From contig NC_088300.1 in NCBI RefSeq assembly GCF_032854445.1, forward strand, positions 64,268,984-64,332,983: DNA of 64,000 bases, in the 5' to 3' direction. Of this stretch, positions 55,514 to 64,000 are shown one piece after another. Both the position numbers and the translations under genes were made by a program. This DNA comes from Liolophura sinensis. Lineage: Eukaryota > Mollusca > Polyplacophora > Chitonida > Chitonidae. Below the pieces are notes generated by a model, which searched no databases, was not told where the DNA came from, and saw only the letters and a program-made list of their open reading frames with translations. Within the stretch, counting starts at the first letter, position 1, and each line of letters starts with the position of its first letter.

Positions 55514-57986
55514 GTACGTCCTTCTGTCACGGATATTTGCGCTTTTCCTTTGATCTGGATTTATAAATACACCGGCCTTTTGTCGATATATAGTATTGTG
55601 AAAATCCTCTCCAAAAATAGGTGTAAGATGCAAGATTTCATCGCCAGCTTTTGTTCAGTGTTCAGTTCAGCGCTCATACCACAACCATCAAAACCATATC
55701 TACTCGAAGCAAGCAGGACAATTCCAGTGTCGTCATATTGTATATTGTCCTGTCTCCGTGTTGTGAAGCAAGAGGTCTATTGTCTGAAAGGAGTCCGGAC
55801 AGATTCCACGCAGGCAGTTTTACTTAATCAAATCGCATTAAACTTCACAGTGAATATGGTTTCAGGTGTTCAATTTTCGATACAGGCCTACTAATTTAAT
55901 ACTAACAGTTTACGCTTTTCAAGTGCTCCCGAATTTTGATTTTCACTTTTCGAAATATAAACGAAATGACATTTTAAATACTTAATAGATATCTGATTGG
56001 TAATTGTGCTTATCTTGCAGGTCAGATGGACATTTTGCTGCTATTCGTGAGGCACTCGCCGTTGTCTTGGTCCTATGGTCTCTATGGTTACCTACAGGGG
56101 TTACACAACGGGCTCCGGAGCCTCCTTCTTTTATCCCTGCTGCCACTCCTCAAGAAGATCGGACTCCGTGACTCCACGCTGGTGCTCACGGGATTGGTGT
56201 CCAAAGTGGCAGGGTTGGTGCTGCTCGGCTTGTCCTCCAAAACGTGGATGGTGTTTCTAGGTATAGTTAAGCATTGTAGAGTCGCATTTACCTGTAGGTA
56301 TTTATTTATATCAGTTAAAACTTATTTGAAAAGCGGCCATGAGAAAACATACTGCATGTTTGTAAATTTTAGAAGGCGATCTGGGGCAGTATTCTACACA
56401 GCTATGGGTCGTAAACTTATTCGATATTCCGGGAAAACATGATTTTGGGGATAGTTCTGGAGACTAAACAGATTAACTGGAAATGTCCCTTGAACATTTG
56501 CACAGAAGTGAGAGATAAACATATATTTCTAAACTTTGAAGAAACGTTCATCGAAACTTTAGAGGTCTTTTCGATTCGAAATTTGGGAAGAAGTAACAAA
56601 AACAATTATGTATTTGCAGTGCCTGTGGTGTCTATGTTAGAAGGTTATCCTTCTGCAGGGTGTCGTTCTTTGATGTCAAGAATGGTGGAGAAAGATGAAC
56701 AAGGTCAGTACCTTGGTAAATTAACTTAGTAAAGCCTGTTTTAGTCTCTTTATTTCCGAATAACTTCAAATTGTTTTTTCGTAAGACATCCAGGTGGGCT
56801 TTTAGTGGTTAAGATATATGCTGAGTCTTGTAAACAACTTGAGAGAGGAGCCTTTTTCTCGAAGAGAAAGGAGAACGAATTTGGTATGATTAATTAACCA
56901 ATGCATCTTTCACAAATACACACATTTAATATCTGCTTTTGCATCAGTCCAATACATATAAGTAGATTCGAATATTCGAAACCCAGTTTTCAATTCTAAC
57001 AAAAGACTTAATTCCGGTGTAAATCCTGGATCTTTCACACATCAGTTGAGTCCATTGAACGTATTGCTCCGCGGAACCAAGCTCAGATCCATACCCGATG
57101 AAAGTATGAGTATAAATTTTGGTTTTCTTATAGAAAGTAGGGCATGCGTGTTGTCCGTATGGAAGTCGTGGGTGTAGAACTAGTAAAATATGTATAAACC
57201 TGTACAAACTGTTTATTTCAGGTAAAATATTCGGTGCTGTAGCCTCGATTGAAAGTATAGCTACTTTGTTGGCCTCCGTAATATTCAATAATATCTACTC
57301 TGCGACACAGTTCTACCCTGGGCTGACCTTCCAGATAATGGCCGGCCTTTGTAGCGTATCTATCGGATTAATGCTGTAAGTATATGGAGTACTTAAAATC
57401 ACCATCAAAACTCACCACTGTCTTTCTTTGCATGAATGTTATTCCACCGCTCTTTTATCTGGTGCTGCCTCATTGGGACGACTTACGAAGGCAAGTAAGC
57501 CGCCCAGCACGAACCAATACACTGATACAGGTCAACCAGTCGTTGCACTATCCCCTTAAGAGAAAGTTACACCTTCCTCTTTTTAAGGTCTTAGGTATGA
57601 CGCGACCCAGGATTGACCCTGGATCTCCAGCCTCCTGAACCGGAGGCGCTACGAACTGTGCTGTCGGGGCCGGTTAAATATAATCAGAGTGAGGCTCGGA
57701 CTCACCTGCCTACATCCTTTGGTGACAGCGACCGTACATGCATATAGGCCGCTTTGAACAGTCTTATATACTCGTTGAAATTAACTGAATAATAACTATG
57801 TGACGCTGTTTCCTTTGATGAGTATTCCTAAATAAGTAAAACTTCTGTTTCAGACTCGTACACATCCATTTGATAGGTAATTGGTACAGTGATCTCGTTG
57901 AATCCGAAGCCCAAGAGGAACCTACTCACACCGAAAACATTCAGGATAGGGACGACGACGACTCCTCTATAGCAGTTACAAGATGA
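54658..57986 (+). CDS. SLC46: SLC46-family major facilitator transporter (PCFT/SLC46A-like)
   Basis: Five coding exons: 54658-55513, 56021-56260, 56620-56703, 57222-57375, 57854-57986. All junctions are GT/AG with agreeing phases (1,1,1,2), giving 488 residues. A hydrophobic helix at about 18-36 is followed by an extracellular loop with sequons at Asn48 and Asn59, as in the folate transporter SLC46A1. Then come the loop 2-3 signature GSWGDKIDRK (97-106), SYVTHVSETRSR, typical of the family, a long central cytosolic loop near 223-268, and further helices in exons 1-4. The C-tail is acidic (DRDDDDSS). SLC46 proteins are proton-coupled or related carriers of folates and other organic anions; which member this is cannot be settled here. 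It lies divergent to sulfatase C. Confidence 0.93.
56021..56260 (+). CDS. SLC46: SLC46 exon 2
   Basis: 240 bases between ATCTTGCAG and GTATAG. Encodes QMDILLLFVRHSPLSWSYGL and YGYLQG, then two helices. Confidence 0.92.
56620..56703 (+). CDS. SLC46: SLC46 exon 3
   Basis: 84 bases between TATTTGCAG and GTCAGT. Encodes VPVVSMLEGYPSAGCRSLMS then RMVEKDEQG, a typical SLC46 loop (R.......SK.V...E.G) before the next helix. Confidence 0.9.
57222..57375 (+). CDS. SLC46: SLC46 exon 4
   Basis: 154 bases between TTATTTCAG and GTAAGT. Encodes KIFGAVASIESIATLLASVI and the final helices (GLTFQIMAGLCSVSIGLML). Confidence 0.92.
57430..57680 (-). repeat. SINE family B in SLC46 intron 4
   Basis: Minus-strand copy. 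The head end reads 'ggagatccagggtcaatcct' on the minus strand (B-box region), and the body shares 'gggtcaaccagttattgcac'-like sequence with the copy at 765-1060. Confidence 0.7.
57854..57986 (+). CDS. SLC46: SLC46 exon 5 (last)
   Basis: 133 bases after CTGTTTCAG. Encodes the end of the last helix and a 35-residue acidic cytosolic tail ending IAVTR, stop TGA. Confidence 0.88.
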
Positions 57987-58100
57987 TTGGCGGTTATGTT
58001 GTATGTTTACTACATGTATATTGGACACATGTATAGACAAGGGTGTACGGTCTGGTCTGCGAATGCAATGGAGGCATCTTTATTTCTATCTGAAAACCTA

Positions 58101-58106
58101 ATTAAA
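58101..58106 (+). promoter_or_regulatory. Possible SLC46 polyadenylation signal
   Basis: ATTAAA, a common variant signal, 115 bases after the stop and only a few bases before element T copy 3. Confidence 0.35.
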
Positions 58107-58113
58107 GGACAAA

Positions 58114-59440
58114 ACAGCGCCTAGCTAAAACATATTTCAGTGGAAAGCAGGATACTCAAACTTTCTTAAAAGCATCATGCTTTATTATTTTAATGAGATT
58201 TCACCCCATAACATGTAGCACAAAATGACAATACTGCACAAATGGCTGGTGTGAGTCAAGGCAGCCATGTTGAGAATTTTATCCATTCAAACACGTTGGT
58301 ATCTGATTGCGCGGTTTAAGATGTGACGTAGCCTTTACCCATCCACTTCTTTGAGTAACAAAACTATTGCATAAGATATCACTTTGTTGTCGTTTAAAAT
58401 GGTTTAGTTGAATGATACCCGATGGGCCGTTCACAAAGTGTTGTAGGACAGGTCCGTATCATTTACGGACCACCACAGACGTAAAATCATTTCATTTACA
58501 AGCCTTATAATATTCAACCATGGTATCACAAATTGTGTCAAACAGTAGCATACCGTCTCCTCCCAAACCGCATTCATCTCCCTAAATACATTTTTGTCAT
58601 TCAATTTAACATTTAGTCAGCAGTTTTTAAATAATAAATTTATCAGAATCTGTGCAAACTGCATTATTGATGCCGAAAGTTTATGGGAATGAGATGACGG
58701 CATTTCACCGGACAACGCTTAAAATATATTAAAAATCTTATGATATAATTTCTTTTCTCTGAATTTATTACAACTGAAGAATATAAATTTTGCTCCTTCG
58801 TCTTTCTCCCATACAAAATTGAAGAATAAAATCAAGCGACAGTAGAATGTTTAGATCAGCCTCATTGGTGCTTAGATTTATTTCCATTTATTTCAGAATT
58901 GAGTATGAATCTAGTTGCACAACAGTCCTGTTGTGCAACTTTAACAACAGTTAAATTTTGTAAACATTTAATTGAGCTCAAAATCACCAGGACAACCGCT
59001 CCGGAGGCTTTTACCTGAACCATGAATAGTCCGGCCGTGCATCTGCAGCTAGGCTATTGAAACAGGGTCGATGGAGTTCCTTGTAAATGATATAGTAGGC
59101 CTGCTGTATCAACAGTTCAAGCAGTGGAAGAAACATTCTTCCAGTATGTCTAATTTCCGAGAAAACTATATTTATCACTTGGGCGGGCTTCCCTGGCCGA
59201 AGTGCACAACTTCTATCTGTCCTAGGCTACTGCTTGGACTATTATACGGAAAATACCTTCGACTTTAGAAAGATAGAGTAAACGTTACGTCAGCTTGCCC
59301 TAGATAATGGAGACGTGCTGAAGCTGTGTCAAGACCAAGTTTCACGAAACTTTTTACTGGGTTGAAAAAATCTAAAAAAAATATTTAAAAATTTAAATAT
59401 TTAGCCTTTCAGTAGACTTAAACATTAGTCAAGCGCTGTC
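58114..59440 (+). mobile_element. Inverted-repeat DNA element family T, copy 3 (fullest)
   Basis: About 1.3 kb. The left end 'acagcgcctagctaaaacat' and the right end (reverse complement 'acagcgcttgactaatg') are imperfect inverted repeats. The middle, including 'ccatttatttcagaattgag' and 'ccgctccggaggctttt', is shared with copy 1 and missing from copy 2. No transposase is visible. Confidence 0.65.
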
Positions 59441-60020
59441 TTTCACTTTAAGTAAGACAGTTCAAAATTGTGACGCATGTTCTTACCGCTGTATTGTAAT
59501 GATTTGATTCGTTTTGAAGGATATTGCTGTATTTTTTTCATTTTTAAGCAAATTTTACAAATTTTGGTTCAATTGTCCTTTGGCTTGAGTGTTAGGAGGG
59601 CTGAACTTCACGGTAAATGTGGATTTCTTTATCATCCATTATCACTATAACTACAGAAAAGGGAAGGGTAGAGGTGGCAAATGTGTTTTGTACACACCTT
59701 CATAGCCGCTACATGCAGGCTAATTTGTTTTCGTTCCCAGACTACCTCTGCTCAAAACACTTAGACTAGTCCAACATTTGATATTAATTATGACATTAGA
59801 TTTTTATAGATAAATTAATGCTTTTTACTTTAGATATGCAGTTGTATATACTGCAAATACGTATTCTTATGCATTCATTTTTATACACGTAGGTCTCAAA
59901 GGGATATAAGCAAATTATGTATTTTGAATAAGTTACCTTGTTTACATAAAGGTTTAGTTCAATCAGACAATTACTGTTTCTATTTAAATACTTGTCAATA
60001 CCCATTTTGCTTCCATTGTT

Positions 60021-60080
60021 CTCCGTCGTATAAGTGAGATACTCTTGCGTACGGCGTAAAACACCAATCAAATAAATCAA
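60021..60080 (+). repeat. SINE family A, 3' fragment
   Basis: Only the last 60 bases: 'ctccgtcgtataagtgagat', 'acggcgtaaaacaccaatca' and an (AAAT)n tail. Confidence 0.75.
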
Positions 60081-60203
60081 ATACATTGTTCTCAGCGTCT
60101 TGATGGCATCCAGGAAGGGATCGGTTATGGTCTGTGTTGTCTTACTTAACGTGCGCTAAAATAGACCGTCAATATGATTAATTTATTCGACTGTTGTTTA
60201 ACT

Positions 60204-60204
<1 letters not shown>

Positions 60205-60256
<52 letters not shown>
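60205..60256. repeat. (AT)n microsatellite
   Basis: About 52 bases of alternating TA. Confidence 0.95.
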
Positions 60257-60259
<3 letters not shown>

Positions 60260-60564
60260 GTAACATCTGTATATAGGCCTGTGCATGTGTTACTGTGCTG
60301 CTACATGTATTCTCACTTTTTTTCTTATTATTATTTTTTTGTATAAAGTTCACTGCTTATTCAAAGAAATAAAATTTGAGACAAAAAAAATATTTCACCT
60401 TAGTTTGGTATTGTTGACGTACAACCTATTCAACAAAGTGACAGTTGTTGTTGTTGCACAAGGAACCTTACATACATGTAAGTTGACATCTTGTCAAAAC
60501 CGACATTTTCTCGTTGTACAGGGCATGGAAGAAAATGTTTTCCTTCCTTCTCTCTTTTGCTCTG

Positions 60565-60699
60565 TATTTATTTATTTGGTGTTTTACGCCGAACTCAAGA
60601 ATATTACACTTACACGACTGCGGTCAGCGTTATATGGTGGCGGGAAACCGGGCAGATTCCAAGGGAAACCCACCACCATCGGCAGGTTGTTGCCAGACT
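60565..60699 (-). repeat. SINE family A, minus copy
   Basis: Core blocks 'ggtgttttacgccgaactca', 'gcggtcagcgttatatggtg', 'aaaccgggcagattcc' and 'catcggcaggttgttgccag' are present; the head is missing. Confidence 0.8.
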
Positions 60700-63697
60700 A
60701 AAAATGTTTTCAGTTGGTTTTATTATTTAGTTGCATGAAATAATGCTCGTCCTCTTTTTCTTCAACTAGTCACAGATCGCTTCTTCAAGTACTAATCGGT
60801 GAACATGTATATTGTGAATGAATGGCCATTGGCGTCTGCATGGTGTCTTCAACACGGCGATCCAGTGAGAACAGTGTGATTCTTTCAGTTACATGTATAT
60901 ATATTTACGATTCACACCATCATAATTTTGCAGCAATTTATCCCACTGACTGCCAACACAGTGGCTGTCCTGCCGGGTGTTACATTTCTTTAAAGTTACA
61001 GGGTCTGAACAGAAGTTGGAGGCTTTCACTCCACTTTCAATTAAGACATCAGTTACCGGCTTATTGTTTATCGTGACTGATGTGAATAATATAATGCATG
61101 AATGGCCCGCTGTCCATATTGCAAATTCATGCATTATCCAGTATTGCCAGAGGGCAACTGTTCTTGACCGTCAGTTCTTACTGCCCGGTGTATTGTCGGC
61201 CTCTCTATATCAAAGCACCCGAAGCTTTCAATGTCCGAGTAAGGAGAGAATTTATACTCGTGGACAAAAATAAACCCAATTTTAGAGTTGTAGTTTATTT
61301 GTGGTATAATTTGGCTAAACATGTAGATGTGGTCAGTTGATGAATAAAATATAACTTTCCAGTCCCATGGAAATACGGATGCATAGAAATATAAGTAATA
61401 ACATTTAAGTAGGATTCTGCCTATTGCTTCATGTATTCCAGCCAGCATTGTAGGACAGCATTTATTAATGTGTATGAATTAAGATAACGATGTCATTACG
61501 TTGGAAAGAAAACATTTGGGGGAAAATGCATCTGGATTTACCTGGAGAAGTGGTGACTCTTTAATTGGTTTACATGCGCTCTATGCGCCGAGAGCTGGAT
61601 TCGAACATCCGACTTCTTGGTCAAATGCTTGGAGTGCAGAACAAAAGCCCTCGAGACATAATCCCTTACGACACGAGCTCTCTGTAGCAATTGTTTCAAT
61701 TCTGAAAATGCACCCACATTTATGCACACGTATTTCAAATGTAGAAACATGTTCTTTATTTGTAAGTCATTTTTTCCTTCTAAAAAAATCAAATAAAAAA
61801 ATGAAAACAACATTTCTTAGCAGGAAATATCGTTTTTTAAATAATATTGTGGAGAAAACTAAGATACAACCTCTATATAACACCTTTATAATACGACCAT
61901 TCATCTAGAACTGACGCGTTCCAAGGAAATAAGTATTATTATTTTTCATTGTTTTTTTAGCAATGTTCTTGAAAAATATACACCTATAGACTGAGAATAA
62001 ATATATTTCAATGTTCATTCAAGCTTTGTCTCATTTTGTCTTATTTCTCATTTTGTATCTCAAAATTCATCATTTTTATTTCCTTTTCCACATTTAAAAT
62101 ATTTACTTGTGGGCATTTGTACATGATTGGAATAAGGGCTAAGGGCTCGTGTCTAAAGGACACGCGTCCTACTGGCACCTGTCCGTATTTAAGGGCTCAT
62201 GTTTGCGCACCAAATGCTAGGCCTGTCTACAAAGTGACGACCCCTATTGTCGACTGCATGTGCTAATGACGCTAACAACTGGTCCAGCTGAAAGGAGCTC
62301 TGGAAAAAAATACCCCAGTAAACGCATACTTAGAGAATGGTGAAGGATTTTTACACCGTCCAGTAAATATCAATTGCAGTTGTTTTCTTCTGAACAATTT
62401 CAAGACATTGCTTGTTTTTAAAAAAATGTGTGTGTGTGTGTATGTGGGAATATACGTCTTGTTTTCTCTTTGAAATTATTATAAGTTTATTATAAGCGTA
62501 AACACAGATATGGCTCTGCATTAATGTTATATGTAGGCCTTGTATGTAAAAGGCATTAAGTCGGTTGTTTAGACAGACATGCTTATATACACACATATCC
62601 GCCTCTGTATATTCCAGTAGGGTTGACAATACACTGTGCATATATATGTTTGGACAATAAACTATAGACTTATACAGATGTGTTGACAACTTTGTTCATT
62701 TTTATATTTTGTGTATAAAACTTTAAAAAGAAACCCAATGTAAAAGCTCATAATCGGTTTAATATACAGGCGCCTTGTCAAAACCATAGCTATACATGTT
62801 ACCTGTATATTTACATCGTTATAGATTTTCCTGTATATAAGTATCTGCAGACTCTGGACCTGCATTTGCAACGATATTTTCTCTGTTCTGGACAACCTTT
62901 TGTCAAACTCAGTAAGTCTTGTTTTAATTTCTTCGAATGATCTCTTTATATTTCAGAAATCCTCTACTATCACATTGTTTTTGACTAAGGCATACAACTA
63001 CCCAGGCTCATTCCTTTATTGCAATTAATCTCAATTATTGCATAACATAATTTCTCCACATAGACAAGATGAGATATTTCTTATGAGAGTCCTTTTGTGT
63101 TTTTTTTTTCAGCGTTGGATGAAATTAAATAATAATATACGTTTTATGTATGTGTGCACATAAACCCATATATAACCGCGATGTATACACAGTATGCACC
63201 AACATCTATGAATAGTTTTATCCATATGTGCAATTCAGCATATGTATTCAGCGTGAAGACTGAAGATTAAGTTCAACTGATCTGTAAAAAATAAATCTTA
63301 CTTTAAGTTTTCATGTTTGATATGTTGTTGTCCGCACCAAATGTACCATTAATTCCGCGTGTATGTCCTCCCCACTGTTATCTTGAATTCTTAGTTAACT
63401 AGCTATTCAGTATGACCACTAGCTCTTTTGAGGTTAATCATTTGTCAGTTTACCGTAATTGTACTTAGTGCGTTTTGGTAGCAAAACTTCTATCAGGTCT
63501 ACCCTTTGATGTTCTTTGACCCACAATTCAGAGCGCTCATTTGGTTATCTAATTATCCTTGTTAATTAAGTTAAATATGACATATTATAATATTAACGCA
63601 TCGTTTTTGTTCCCGTCTTACGCTTGTATATAGAGACCTCGTTCGCTAACAAACACCTGCCAGAACAGATGTTCGCTGCGCGCCATACTAGATTTTC

Positions 63698-63728
63698 ATT
63701 GGCTGAGCGCCGCGCGTGCTATTTATAA
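63698..63728 (+). promoter_or_regulatory. Core promoter: inverted CCAAT box and TATA box
   Basis: ATTGG (63698-63702) lies about 18 bases upstream of TATTTATAA (63720-63728), in a locally GC- and CpG-rich patch that contrasts with the AT-rich surroundings. The expected transcription start is near 63750. Confidence 0.6.
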
Positions 63729-63749
63729 CCAGCCTCACAAAGGCCGTCA

Positions 63750-63848
63750 ACAAAGAGCACGCGCTAGCGGTCACTTCAGATCAGACGGTATGATCGCCGC
63801 ATAAAGAAAGGCCAGGTGTAGATAGCATTAGACTTTAACGCAGACAAG
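63750..63848 (+). other. Probable 5' untranslated first exon of a gene continuing to the right
   Basis: From the expected start to CAGACAAG|GTAAGT, an excellent splice donor at 63849. The exon contains one short upstream open frame (ATG at 63790, four codons, then TAA) and no long frame, so it is read as non-coding leader. The coding part must lie beyond 64000. The start position is approximate. Confidence 0.5.
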
Positions 63849-64000
63849 GTAAGTCCAGTCATATTTCCGTAAATTTTTGAAGCGTTGTGTCAGTTTTTCT
63901 TAGGTAAAAAGGACAACCAAATGGCTGTAACCATTCGTTTGATTCAGCCTCTTTTGTGTACTACTGTCCAATATTTAACGTGTGTTAATGGAGCATGGAA

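Larger units (their letters stand above)
57987..63660. other. Intergenic region right of SLC46
   Basis: Contains element T copy 3, SINE family A pieces at 60021-60080 and 60565-60699, an AT microsatellite, and a tRNA-like stretch near 61590-61680. No exon with recognisable protein similarity was found in its 5.7 kb. Confidence 0.6.

Overview
This is a piece of an animal nuclear genome. It is AT-rich, with long introns split at GT/AG sites, protein-coding exons far apart, and many tRNA-headed SINEs, small inverted-repeat elements and minisatellites. The FEZ C-terminus looks like that of protostome FEZ/UNC-76, and the SINE with a 'cggccgccgtcgtataagtg'-type core resembles elements I associate with molluscs and brachiopods. 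A lophotrochozoan is my best guess, but the species cannot be read from the window.

Layout. 1-10.9 kb: no supported gene; SINE copies, a nested DNA-transposon complex (2.6-5.1 kb) and an AT microsatellite. 10.9-33.8 kb, minus strand: one FEZ/UNC-76 gene in eight coding exons spread over 23 kb, most of them too short to show as long open frames. Its introns hold two minisatellites, a 25-base G run, several SINEs and small inverted-repeat elements. Its third coding exon carries a one-base frame break. 33.9-38.4 kb: FEZ promoter side, then intergenic DNA with a small inverted-repeat element. 38.4-53.2 kb, minus strand: three tandem sulfatases of the steryl-sulfatase/arylsulfatase D-E-F-H type. 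Each has two coding exons, with the single intron at the same place and phase just after the catalytic motif. 54.7-58.0 kb, plus strand: a five-exon SLC46-family transporter, divergent from the last sulfatase. 58.1-63.7 kb: repeats. 63.7-63.85 kb: a TATA/CCAAT promoter and a non-coding first exon with a good splice donor, the start of a gene running off the right edge.

The most interesting point is the sulfatase array. The two upstream copies (called B and C here) keep every catalytic residue I could check. The downstream copy A has an intact full-length frame but has lost the cysteine that becomes formylglycine (now Asp) and the nearby active-site His (now Asn). It therefore looks like a conserved pseudo-sulfatase next to two apparently active enzymes. 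B and C are almost identical in DNA only across the membrane-hairpin segment, a gene-conversion footprint. A sulfatase that cleaves sulfate esters at the ER membrane and an SLC46 transporter lie head to head about 1.5 kb apart; a shared role with sulfated steroid-like substrates is only an inference.
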